Assembly (NCBI GenBank): GCA_001799715.1
Contig: MGTZ01000021.1
Location: 51,846-105,698, forward strand
Source of the DNA: Elusimicrobia bacterium GWB2_63_16
GTDB taxonomy: Bacteria > Elusimicrobiota > Elusimicrobia > Elusimicrobiales > UBA9959
DNA: 53,853 bases
Direction: 5' to 3'
Shown: positions 1-7,510 of the stretch, in pieces
Layout: every line of letters begins with the position of its first letter
Position numbering within the stretch: position 1 is the first letter of the stretch
Program-made: the position numbers and the translations under genes
Notes under the pieces: model-generated
What the model saw: only the letters and a program-made list of their open reading frames with translations
Told to the model about the DNA's origin: nothing
Databases searched by the model: none

Positions 1-1270
1 CTTTCACCTCGTACCAGGAATGCAGCTTTATGTTGACGCCCTGGATCAGTATATCCTTTGCCACATTGTTATCGTAGTAAATATCCATCGTGGACGTGCC
101 CATCGTGGCGTCCTGATTGCTGAGCAACACCCCGTGCAGTGTGCAGTTGCCGCCGCCCTGCAGGCCCTGGCTGCCGCCGGTATACATGAAGCCGTGCAGC
201 ATCACCGTGTCAAGCTCATAAGTTATTCCTGTGGCCTGGTAATTAGCGCTCACAGCATCGTTGTAGGTAGCATGCGTGCAGCCCGGGTCATACTCGCTTT
301 TATAATAGCTCCATTCAGCGCCGTATTCCTTCCAGGCCTCCGGCGGCAGGTCGGCGTCATAATTGCCATCCGCGCCGCCGCTGCCGGAAATTATAACGTT
401 ACCAAGAATAATGACCGTACCGCGTATAAAATTGCCGGTGCCGCCGCTTTTAAAGGTAGCGTCGCCTGTAATATAGTAGGTCCTGTTGCTGGTATCGTGA
501 CAGCCTTTGAACTCGGCGTTGCCGATGTGGTAATAGGTGGAGGAGTTGCCGTTGCCGCAGCCGTTAGGGGCGCCGCCGAAGGCCAGGTCGCTGGCCTGGG
601 CCGAACTCAGGTAGGTGGAGAATTTTATCTTGGGGAAAGCCGGGATATCGTAATAGGACCACCAGTAGACGTTGTCGGTAGAGGCCGAGGTGGAGCCGCC
701 GTCCTGCGGCGTCACGTGGCCGGCGCTGTAGTAGCGCGGGTAGGTACGTCCGGTGGCGTCTATGGAGTTACCGGAAATTACCGGCCCCCAATGTATATGG
801 TCGTTGCCGCCGGTATTGGAGACCATGTTGGCCGCGCGGGTGGCGAAGTCGGCCGCGTTGTCGTTGCGCAGTATGGCCTTTATGCGCCGCAGCTGCCCCC
901 CGGTCCTGTCTTTTCCCACGGATTCCACCACGCGCATGTCGGCGTCTGTCGGGTGGGAGGTGATCTGTATGGCATAGGTGCCGCCGCTTTCGGCGGTGTA
1001 GACCTGGTCGAAATTGTAGCCGGCGATGGTTCCCGTGCCGGTCATGATCCACATATCGTCGCTCTCGAGCAGTTTCCAGCGCGCCCTGTCCACGCCGGCC
1101 TCGGCCAGGTGAAAGGCGGTGGTGGACTTCTTTTCCTTCACCGACCATTTTCCCTCGTTCTGCACGAACAGGTCCATCACCGGGAACATCAGCAGCAGGA
1201 ACAACAGAATGCTGATGACCATCGAGATGGCCATCTGCCCGGAGCGCCGCGGCGGGAAGTGTTTTTTCAT
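1..1270 (-). CDS. PilX-like type IV pilus assembly protein (partial, C-terminus off the left edge)
   Basis: Reading leftwards from an ATG at 1270 the frame stays open to base 1, giving at least 423 residues, so the C-terminus lies outside the window. The N-terminus is MKKHFPPRRSGQMAISMVIS followed by one hydrophobic segment (about residues 12-35) and then FHLAEAGVDRARWKL, the 'AEAG' pattern of PilX and GspK-like minor pilins and their helpers. The rest is rich in Gly, Ser, Thr and Tyr, with runs such as GTVIILGNVIISGSGG that look like beta-solenoid or polymer-forming repeats. It lies 1 nt downstream of the prepilin at 1272-1799 and is probably translated with it. The product of 21347-22630 has the same layout, so these are likely paralogues. 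Role as minor pilus component is inferred from layout and neighbours. Confidence 0.75.
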   Translation of the reverse strand, partial: MKKHFPPRRSGQMAISMVISILLFLLLMFPVMDLFVQNEGKWSVKEKKSTTAFHLAEAGVDRARWKLLESDDMWIMTGTGTIAGYNFDQVYTAESGGTYAIQITSHPTDADMRVVESVGKDRTGGQLRRIKAILRNDNAADFATRAANMVSNTGGNDHIHWGPVISGNSIDATGRTYPRYYSAGHVTPQDGGSTSASTDNVYWWSYYDIPAFPKIKFSTYLSSAQASDLAFGGAPNGCGNGNSSTYYHIGNAEFKGCHDTSNRTYYITGDATFKSGGTGNFIRGTVIILGNVIISGSGGADGNYDADLPPEAWKEYGAEWSYYKSEYDPGCTHATYNDAVSANYQATGITYELDTVMLHGFMYTGGSQGLQGGGNCTLHGVLLSNQDATMGTSTMDIYYDNNVAKDILIQGVNIKLHSWYEVK

Positions 1271-1271
1271 A

Positions 1272-1799
1272 TCAGTTCATTATCCTGACTTTTTCCACGG
1301 CCATCTGCAGGGCCTTCGTGCCGCCCTCGTAGGTGGCTTTCTCGAAGGTAATGGAGATGGAGATGATCCCGTCGTCGTCCGTGCGGGGGTAGGTGAAGGC
1401 GATGTAGCGCAGGTTATTGGCTATCAGCTTGCCCGCCAGCATAACGCCATTCAGGTCTCCGGCCGCCTGGTAAAGCTGGGTCCCCTGCTGATAGTAGTAC
1501 ACCCACTTCTGCCCGCCGTAAGAATCGTATTTCTTGAATTTAATGAGGGAATGCGGCGGCTGGCCCGGCATTTCATATACCTCTATGGTGTCCCCCATGG
1601 CCTGCCGCAGGTCGCGGTTGATATTGGCCAGCGCGCCGCGGGCGTTCTTCTGTATCTCCACCCTGGCCGTCAGCAGCTGCACGAACTGGTAGGTCTTGAT
1701 GAAGGTGCGCGGCGCGGCCAGGATCAGCACGCCCATGATGGCGACGACCAGCATCATCTCCATCAGCGTGTAACCGCGTTTTATCTTCAGGCCTTTCAT
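1272..1799 (-). CDS. Prepilin-type protein, PilW-like minor pilin
   Basis: A 175-residue protein with a class III (prepilin) signal: a short basic leader, Gly9, then Tyr10-Thr-Leu-Met-Glu14 and a hydrophobic helix. Cleavage by prepilin peptidase is expected after Gly9, with Glu at the +5 position of the mature protein; Tyr instead of Phe at +1 is tolerated in this family. The globular part (from about residue 45) has the helix-then-sheet composition of minor pilins. It sits 4 nt after the 841-residue prepilin and 1 nt before the PilX-like gene, so the three form one operon in the usual V-W-X order. Probably helps to prime pilus or pseudopilus assembly; which fibre cannot be told from sequence alone. 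Confidence 0.8.
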   Translation of the reverse strand: MKGLKIKRGYTLMEMMLVVAIMGVLILAAPRTFIKTYQFVQLLTARVEIQKNARGALANINRDLRQAMGDTIEVYEMPGQPPHSLIKFKKYDSYGGQKWVYYYQQGTQLYQAAGDLNGVMLAGKLIANNLRYIAFTYPRTDDDGIISISITFEKATYEGGTKALQMAVEKVRIMN

Positions 1800-1803
1800 A
1801 ATG

Positions 1804-4329
1804 TCACCAGCTGAAATCCCTGACCACCGTCTGCCCCGGTGTCACCGCAACGCCGAGGGCCTGCTTGGGCACGGTGCTGGGCGTCGACCCGTTCCAGGTG
1901 GTGTACCAGGCGTACACGTTGTAGGTGTAGCCGCCTTTGACCGGGATATTATAATTGCCCAGCGCGTTGCTGGAAGCGGCGTAATAGACGCCGGTGCCGG
2001 CGCGCAGGACCGGCGTTATGTCCGGGGGATAGGAGCCGGCGCCCAGCGTGGAGGTAGTCACGTAGATCAGCACGCCGGTGGTTATGGGCCGCCCGGCCCC
2101 GTTGACGACGCTGCCGGTGACGTAACCGAAAGCGCCGGTCACGCTGAAAGTGGAAGAGAAAGCGGTGGCCCCGGCGGCCACGGTCACCGTGGTGCTGGAA
2201 GGCGACGCGGCCTCGCCCGTCTCCAGCTGCGGCACCACCACGTAGGTGCCGGTGGAAATGCCGGAGCCAGAGATGGTGAAGTAGCCATCGTCGTCGCTGA
2301 TGCCGTTGCCCTGCTCCACGTCGTCCTTGAGGCCCACCACCGGGATGCCGGGCAGCGGGTCCACGCCGTTGGTGGTGACCCGGCCGCTGATCCGGCCGCC
2401 GTAATAAAGGACGAAATCCACGCCCGGCGCCACCTCGCCCAGGGCCACGCTGACGCCCGTGGAGGAGAGCTCCACGTAGCTGGGGCTCTGGCTCAGGTAG
2501 TTGGCCACCACCGTTATCACGCCCGTAGCCACGGGCAGGGTGTACCTGCCGGAGGAATTGGTATTGACCTGCTCGCTGCCGGCCGAGAACATCTTGATGC
2601 CGGGCAGGGGGGTGCCGGCCGTATTAAGCACGAGGCCGGTGACATAACCGTAGGTCGTCTCCGTGGACAGGCGGATATTCCCGGCGTTGACCACGAAGCC
2701 GTTGGACGACCCGCCGTCGGCGGTCACGCTGGAGAAGGACAGGCCGGTGGAGGCGTAGACCGTCCACGCGCCCGTGGAAACGTTGGTCAGGTTGAACCCG
2801 CCGCCCGAATCGGCGGCTACCGGGGTGGAAAGGCCGTCGTCGGCGAACACCAGCGCTCCCGCCGCGGGGGTCCCGGAATTGCAGGGCTCGGACACCGCGC
2901 TGTTGCGCGGCTGCCGCGGGATCGACGGTTCGTCCACGAAATCGCTGTCGTTAATTTGGGCATCGAAGCAGCGGCCCTCTCCCGAGAATATGCCGGTCGG
3001 CCCGGTCAGCCTGGTGTAGGACTCCCCGTCCTGCAAGCCGATCGTCTGCATAATTGGGGTTCCCTCGTAGCCCTCGGGGTTCTTTTTGCCCACGTTGATA
3101 TTGTTGGTCGCGCTCCAGCCCACCTTGTCATACTCTGGCAATTCCGTAGTGCCGCGCAGCACCACGTAACCGGCCGGGCTGGGGCTGCCGGTGAGAATGA
3201 CGTCGTCCTGGTTGCCCCAGTTGGAATCGCTGTCATAGACCGCGTCGGCCTGCAGCGTCAGGCCGGCCGCCGTCACGGTGCCGGTATTGGCGAAGAGGAA
3301 ATAAGAACCGGGGGCCAGGCTGACGGCGCGGTAGTCTATGTCCGGGAGGACCAGGTCCACCCCCGACTCTTTATAAGCGAAACGCACCAGCTCGTTGGCG
3401 CCGGTGCCCAGGCCGGTGGCCATAGTCCAGGTCCAGGTGGTGGGGTTGTATACCTCCACCCACTCGGCGTTGCCGGTGGCGGTGGTCGTGCTGCCCACTA
3501 TCTGGCTGATCACCAGGTGGTCGGTAACATAGAGCTTCCCGGTCACGGTGCCGCTGGACATTTGCGTCAGCAGGAAATTCTTCTCTGGGGAGGTTTCGCC
3601 CGCCGCCAGGCTGAACTGAGGCAGCGTGCCGGGGAACCAGCCGTCCTTGACGGCCAGCAGCGTGTAGCTGCCGGCCTCTATGGAGAACGAATATTCGCCG
3701 CTGGCGTCCGTTTCGCCGTACATCGAAGGCCGCTCCTGGGCACGCACCACGACCCCCTCCAGGTCGCCGCCGGAATCCTGCACCTTGCCCCTTATAGTCG
3801 AGGTCTTGTTGATGCGCGCCGGGTTCTCGCGCAGGTTGGTCACTTCCAGCTTGCGCCATTCCCCGCGCTCATACCAGGCCACTATAACCTTGATTTCCTT
3901 GAGGCCGGTGTCGGGGTCGTTCCAGTTCAGGTAGGCCAGGTCGCCGCCGGAGTTCTCATTGACCTTGCGGATGAGCACCCTGCGGGTAAAGTTGATGCCG
4001 CCTACGTTCACAACCTCCTCCCCGTTCGGGGCGTGGTCGTAGAGCATCGGGGGGTTGAAATTAGTGTCGGCGGGCACGGCCTGCGTGGTCACCAGCACCC
4101 TGTAATAGGAACGGTTCTTCAGGTATTCCACCCGCTCCTGGGCGATGTTGTTGGCCAGCGACCGGGTTTTGGCCGACTGTATGCCAACGTTGAAATACTT
4201 GAACGCGCCCACCATGCCCAGCACGCCCACGGACATGATGACCATGGCCACCATCAGCTCCACCAGCGTAATGCCGGGGCGCGACGGGGCCGGGAGGGCC
4301 GCGGTTCTGGTTGCAGGGTGTTTTTCCAT
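1804..4329 (-). CDS. Giant PilV-like prepilin with carboxypeptidase-regulatory-like and lamin-tail-like domains
   Basis: An 841-residue protein with prepilin leader ending in Gly19, mature start ITLVELMVAMVIM (Glu24 at +5) and one N-terminal helix. Ordinary minor pilins have about 150-250 residues; here a long extension follows. About residues 160-215 look like a carboxypeptidase-regulatory-like beta domain (IRGKV..LEGVVV..DASGEYSFSIEAGSYTL). About residues 235-400 contain WVEVYNPT, LAPGSYFLFANTG and later VGWSATNN, which resemble a lamin-tail domain. Three more regulatory-like repeats follow, each starting GYVTG or GGRISG and ending in a SGRYTL/DGYFTI strand pair. First gene of pilin operon 1. 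I infer a pilus-tip or surface-exposed adhesin-like subunit; ligand unknown. Confidence 0.8.
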   Translation of the reverse strand: MEKHPATRTAALPAPSRPGITLVELMVAMVIMSVGVLGMVGAFKYFNVGIQSAKTRSLANNIAQERVEYLKNRSYYRVLVTTQAVPADTNFNPPMLYDHAPNGEEVVNVGGINFTRRVLIRKVNENSGGDLAYLNWNDPDTGLKEIKVIVAWYERGEWRKLEVTNLRENPARINKTSTIRGKVQDSGGDLEGVVVRAQERPSMYGETDASGEYSFSIEAGSYTLLAVKDGWFPGTLPQFSLAAGETSPEKNFLLTQMSSGTVTGKLYVTDHLVISQIVGSTTTATGNAEWVEVYNPTTWTWTMATGLGTGANELVRFAYKESGVDLVLPDIDYRAVSLAPGSYFLFANTGTVTAAGLTLQADAVYDSDSNWGNQDDVILTGSPSPAGYVVLRGTTELPEYDKVGWSATNNINVGKKNPEGYEGTPIMQTIGLQDGESYTRLTGPTGIFSGEGRCFDAQINDSDFVDEPSIPRQPRNSAVSEPCNSGTPAAGALVFADDGLSTPVAADSGGGFNLTNVSTGAWTVYASTGLSFSSVTADGGSSNGFVVNAGNIRLSTETTYGYVTGLVLNTAGTPLPGIKMFSAGSEQVNTNSSGRYTLPVATGVITVVANYLSQSPSYVELSSTGVSVALGEVAPGVDFVLYYGGRISGRVTTNGVDPLPGIPVVGLKDDVEQGNGISDDDGYFTISGSGISTGTYVVVPQLETGEAASPSSTTVTVAAGATAFSSTFSVTGAFGYVTGSVVNGAGRPITTGVLIYVTTSTLGAGSYPPDITPVLRAGTGVYYAASSNALGNYNIPVKGGYTYNVYAWYTTWNGSTPSTVPKQALGVAVTPGQTVVRDFSW

Positions 4330-4335
4330 CTTATA

Positions 4336-4361
4336 TTTTACGCGGTCAGGGCCGCGTAAAA
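4336..4361 (-). promoter_or_regulatory. Perfect hairpin just upstream of the giant prepilin start
   Basis: TTTTACGCGG at 4336-4345 pairs perfectly with CCGCGTAAAA at 4352-4361 around a 6-nt loop. On the minus strand it ends 6 nt before the ATG at 4329 and lies after the stop of the gene at 4393-5091. There is no strong Shine-Dalgarno before that ATG. It could be a weak terminator of the upstream gene or a structure that limits translation of the pilin operon; the sequence does not decide. Confidence 0.5.
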
Positions 4362-4392
4362 GGTCAGAAAATGCTCAAATCCAGGTCAAATT

Positions 4393-5091
4393 TTACGGAT
4401 AGGAGCCGGCTTCCTCGGCATAATCCTCGATCGGCTCTTCGGCCTCGGGCTCGGCGGGCGGCTCGGGGGCCGGCGCGGGAGCTGGGGCCGGAGCGGCCTT
4501 CTTCTTCAGCACGCGCTTCTTCTTCATGCCGGGGCGGGGCGCTTCCTTGTCCACCATGACCTGGCCGGCCTCCTCCTCCCCCGCCGGGGCCACGGCGGCG
4601 GCGCCCTTCTTGCGCCTCACCAGCACCTTCTTCCTGGCGGGCTTCGGGGCCGCGGCGGCCTCTTCGGCCTCGGCGGCGGGCTTGTTGGCGGCCTCCAGCA
4701 CGGCGTCGTAGGCCTCGCGCTGCTCGTCGTCGAGGAATTCGCGCACCAGGTCGGGCATGTCCTTGTTGATCTTGACCATGGCGTAGCGGTTCTCGTTCAT
4801 CTTGAAGCGCCACTTCTTTTCTTCGGCGGCGTTCCTGTCGTATTCTTTCATCAGTTTCTCGAACTCGGCGGTTTTCTTCCTCACCGCGGCGCCTATGCGG
4901 TCCTCCTGCTTGGAGCTGAGCCGCAGCGCGGAGGAGAGCTCGGACATTATTTTCCGGGCGTCCGGCCGCTGCACGGCCTCGCCCCTGGGCTCGCCGAGGC
5001 CGGGCATGGCCTCCAGGTCGGTCTTGCTCAGCCCCTGGCAATAAGCGGCGGCGGGCAGCAGCAGCAGCGCGGAAATGATCATTTTCATCAT
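4393..5091 (-). CDS. Secreted helical protein with charged Lys/Ala/Pro-rich tail
   Basis: A 232-residue protein with a signal peptide (ISALLLLPAAAYCQ, cleavage near residue 19). Residues 45-135 are strongly charged and predicted helical, with LRLSSKQEDRIGAAVRKK and a segment ending LDDEQREAYDAVLE, a pattern reminiscent of Spy/LTXXQ-type periplasmic proteins that bind proteins or metals. The tail is low-complexity: blocks of Lys/Arg alternate with Ala/Glu and an Ala-Pro repeat (about residues 200-212). A GGAGGAG Shine-Dalgarno lies about 10 nt before the start; the second Met is a possible alternative. It is 27 nt downstream of the glycosyltransferase. I do not recognise a specific family; the resemblance to the product of 8814-9533 is in layout only. 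Confidence 0.6.
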   Translation of the reverse strand: MMKMIISALLLLPAAAYCQGLSKTDLEAMPGLGEPRGEAVQRPDARKIMSELSSALRLSSKQEDRIGAAVRKKTAEFEKLMKEYDRNAAEEKKWRFKMNENRYAMVKINKDMPDLVREFLDDEQREAYDAVLEAANKPAAEAEEAAAAPKPARKKVLVRRKKGAAAVAPAGEEEAGQVMVDKEAPRPGMKKKRVLKKKAAPAPAPAPAPEPPAEPEAEEPIEDYAEEAGSYP

Positions 5092-5118
5092 ATGGACGTT
5101 CTCCTCCGAAGCGAGTCT

Positions 5119-6354
5119 CTAGTCAACCAAATCGGCTATGGCCACCCGGCTGGTATGCTCGGTGCGGCCCCAGAAGTCGGTGCCGCGCAGCAGCCCCGCC
5201 ACGAACACCGGCAGGCGCAGCAGCCCCAGCGCCGGCTGCAGGAAATAAGCCGCGGCCAGGTCGGGCCGCGCGCGCTCCAGCAGCAGCGCCGTGGCCGGGT
5301 AGAGCAGCAGCGGCACCAGCGAAAGGAATTTCATCGCGTGCTCCACGCCGGGCAGCGCGGCGTAGGCCCAGAGCACGATATTGAACGAGTCCCGGCTCAG
5401 CCAGAGCAGGCCGGCGGCGCAGCCGGCGATGGCGAACCGGTAGGTCTGCGCGGAATACAGGGCGCCCTCGAACGCGCGGGGGTCGCGCAGGCGCAGCGCC
5501 CGGGCGGCCACGGCGGGCAGGTGGCGGCGGGCCGTGTCCAGCGAGCCGCGGGTCCAGCGTATAGTGCGGCACAGGTACTGGGAGAGGGTTTCCGGCTCCT
5601 CGTCGTAGACCACCGCGCGGCTCTCCCACTCTATGCGCACGCCGTGGCGGATGAGCCGCATCTGCATTTCCAGGTCCTCAGTCAGGCAGGTCTCGTCCCA
5701 GGGGAACCTGCGCGCGATCTCGGCGGTGAAGCACATCCCTTTGCCGTGCAGCGTGGCCGAGAGCCCCAGCGCCTGCTTGGGCAGCTGGAAGAACCTGTTG
5801 GAAACGATATGCCCGCCGGCGAGGATCTTCGCGAGCAGGTTGCCGGTGTTCTTGGCCAGCTGCATGCCCTGCGCGGCGGCGGCGCCGGCCTCCAGCCTGT
5901 CGTTCATCGCCTCGAGGAAGAGCGGGTGCGCCAGGGAGTCGGCGTCGAAATAGCAGAAAGCGTCGTAGCTGCCGGCCGCGAAGACGCGCCCGGTGGCCCA
6001 CTTCAGCGCGCGGCCTTTGCCCGGTTTGAGACCGGGGCCGGAATGGTCGAGCACTACGGCGCCGGCGGCGGAGGCCGCGGCGGCAGTGCCGTCCTTGCAG
6101 TGGTCGGCCACCACGTAGATGTCGAACAGTTCACGCGGGTACTTCAGCCCCGCGAGGCTCTGCACGGCCAGGCCCACCACCCCCTCCTCGTCATGGGCGG
6201 GCAGCAGCAGGGCGAAGCGCCGTTTGGAGACGGCGCGCGCGGGCGCGCGCAGGCGCCCGAAGCCCCGGAAGCTCAGGAAAAGATAAAAAAGGCCGGTAAG
6301 CAGCAGGAATAGCTGCGCCAGGTTGGAAAGCAATGTTAATATAAAGTTTCCCAT
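5119..6354 (-). CDS. Membrane-bound family 2 glycosyltransferase
   Basis: A 411-residue GT-A fold transferase. An N-terminal membrane helix (about residues 3-28) is followed by LLLPAHDEEG (nucleotide-sugar binding, near residue 50), VVADHCKDGT, the metal-binding FDADS (near 135), the acceptor-site acidic motif TEDLEM (near 220) and RTIRWTRGS, the RW motif of processive and membrane-linked GT2 enzymes such as poly-N-acetylglucosamine synthases. Two or three hydrophobic segments close the C-terminus. All catalytic motifs are present, so it should be active at the cytoplasmic face, adding sugars to a polysaccharide or lipid. Substrate unknown; no other polysaccharide gene lies next to it. A promoter with good consensus faces it at 6405-6433. 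Confidence 0.82.
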   Translation of the reverse strand: MGNFILTLLSNLAQLFLLLTGLFYLFLSFRGFGRLRAPARAVSKRRFALLLPAHDEEGVVGLAVQSLAGLKYPRELFDIYVVADHCKDGTAAAASAAGAVVLDHSGPGLKPGKGRALKWATGRVFAAGSYDAFCYFDADSLAHPLFLEAMNDRLEAGAAAAQGMQLAKNTGNLLAKILAGGHIVSNRFFQLPKQALGLSATLHGKGMCFTAEIARRFPWDETCLTEDLEMQMRLIRHGVRIEWESRAVVYDEEPETLSQYLCRTIRWTRGSLDTARRHLPAVAARALRLRDPRAFEGALYSAQTYRFAIAGCAAGLLWLSRDSFNIVLWAYAALPGVEHAMKFLSLVPLLLYPATALLLERARPDLAAAYFLQPALGLLRLPVFVAGLLRGTDFWGRTEHTSRVAIADLVD

Positions 6355-6404
6355 ACAGAACAGACCCGCCGGCCGCCCCCCCGGCCCCGGTTATGGATAT
6401 CGTT

Positions 6405-6433
6405 ATAATACAAATGATGGCGTATTAAGGCAA
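6405..6433 (-). promoter_or_regulatory. Sigma70-type promoter for the glycosyltransferase
   Basis: On the minus strand TTGCCT (6433-6428), a 17-nt spacer and TATTAT (6410-6405). Transcription would start near 6398, about 44 nt before the ATG at 6354. It is divergent from the promoter at 6452-6480. Confidence 0.6.
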
Positions 6434-6451
6434 GAGGCCGCCGCTGCGCTG

Positions 6452-6480
6452 TTGACTCTGCGCCTTTTCGGTGTTATATT
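6452..6480 (+). promoter_or_regulatory. Near-consensus sigma70 promoter abutting a start codon
   Basis: TTGACT (6452-6457), a 17-nt spacer, and TATATT (6475-6480). The -10 box ends 6 nt before the ATG at 6487, so the expected +1 is the A of that ATG. No Shine-Dalgarno lies upstream. Reads as a leaderless promoter for the gene at 6487. Confidence 0.75.
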
Positions 6481-6486
6481 ATGGGT

Positions 6487-7374
6487 ATGGCTGACGAAGA
6501 GAAAAGAGCGGGCTGGAAGATCTGGGTATACCTTACTCCCGTTTACATAATAATCGCTATACCGCTGCTGATGTGGATCAACAAGATCAACTCCGGCGAA
6601 GTCGGCCTTTCCAAAGAGGAATACAACGTCTTCAACGCCTCCGAAGGCGAGGTCAAGAAGCGCCAGCAGCAGCAGAACTACGACCCCGGCCTGACGGACA
6701 TCGGTTATGCGGTGCGCTACCGCAGCGGCGGCGAGGCCGAAGGCGGCTCCGGAGGCGGCAGCGCTTCGAGGGACGAGCAGCAGAAGGCCCGCGAGGCGGC
6801 CGCGGCGCGCCAGCAGGCCGCCGACGGCAAGCAGGGCTACAACGCCAAGCCGGCCGCGCAGACAGCGCTGGAATCCGCGGACACCAGGGCCAAGGAGCAG
6901 ATGGGCCTGGGCAACCAGAAGGGCTACCTTACCTACGCCGTGGGAAAAACGATGAACAACCCGAAGGCCGTGGCGGCGCTGATGAACAATTCATGGGTGG
7001 TCAAAGGCTTCATGGGGCGGTCCACGGTAAAAGGCGCGCTCGGCAGCCCCGAGGGCCTCAACAACTACCTTAAGAACACCAATGCTGTGAATAATTTCCT
7101 CGGCAACAGCGTGGTGCAGGCCGCGATGAACAACCCGGCCCTGGTGAGCGCTTTCGCCGGCAGCGCCATGGCCAGCGCAATACTCTCCTCCCCGGGAGTG
7201 CAGGGCATGATGCAGAACCCCCAGGCGCTGATGGAGCTGGCCAACACCAATCCGCAGGTCATGCAGCTGCTCTCCAACCCCAACGTTATGACCGCCCTCA
7301 TGAACAACCCGCAGACGGCCGGCCTGGCCGCTGGCCTGGGCGGCGGAACGGGCGGCGGCTTCAACCCCAAGTAA
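6487..7374 (+). CDS. Single-pass membrane protein with degenerate Asn-Pro helical repeats
   Basis: The frame opens at 6481, but the promoter geometry puts transcription start at 6487, which is also an in-frame ATG (ATG GCT GAC), so I start there: 295 residues, MADEEKRAGWK. A membrane helix covers about residues 12-29 (VYLTPVYIIIAIPLLMWI). Residues 50-140 are Gln/Ala/Gly-rich and probably disordered. From about 150 the protein is built of short helical units separated by NNP, NP or SP (MNNPKAVAAL, MNNPALVSAF, MQNPQALMEL, SNPNVMTALM), resembling the NP-rich helical repeats of STI1/ubiquilin-type proteins. The tail is Gly-rich. Function unknown; possibly a membrane-anchored protein-binding or scaffold factor. 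Confidence 0.65.
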   Translation: MADEEKRAGWKIWVYLTPVYIIIAIPLLMWINKINSGEVGLSKEEYNVFNASEGEVKKRQQQQNYDPGLTDIGYAVRYRSGGEAEGGSGGGSASRDEQQKAREAAAARQQAADGKQGYNAKPAAQTALESADTRAKEQMGLGNQKGYLTYAVGKTMNNPKAVAALMNNSWVVKGFMGRSTVKGALGSPEGLNNYLKNTNAVNNFLGNSVVQAAMNNPALVSAFAGSAMASAILSSPGVQGMMQNPQALMELANTNPQVMQLLSNPNVMTALMNNPQTAGLAAGLGGGTGGGFNPK

Positions 7375-7416
7375 CTCCCAACCCGCGCCGGTCCTTAAAG
7401 CATGACGGCCCTTTAT

Positions 7417-7431
7417 CGAGGCGAAGCCTCG
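7417..7431. other. Small perfect hairpin between genes
   Basis: CGAGGC and GCCTCG flank a GAA triloop. No T-run follows on either strand, so it is not a typical intrinsic terminator, though it lies where one would end the gene at 6487-7374. Confidence 0.4.
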
Positions 7432-7439
7432 GTGGCCTG

Positions 7440-7469
7440 TTGACACAAATCAACCAAAAGTCCTATATT
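7440..7469 (+). promoter_or_regulatory. Sigma70-type promoter for the subtilase
   Basis: TTGACA (7440-7445), an 18-nt spacer and TATATT (7464-7469); expected start near 7476. The subtilase ATG at 7511 has its own GGAGGA Shine-Dalgarno (7502-7507), so this gene has a normal leader of about 35 nt. Confidence 0.75.
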
Positions 7470-7510
7470 GGGCATAGGCCTCTTGGCCCTTTGCACACTT
7501 TGGAGGACAA

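Noticed and set aside
1801-4359. 852-codon open frame on the plus strand opposite the giant prepilin
   Set aside because: It is a mirror frame of a GC-rich gene; its translation is Gly/His/Arg/Val-rich with no domain, while the minus frame has a prepilin signal and recognisable folds. The same applies to 14124-15863, 44917-46767 and 19082-20362.
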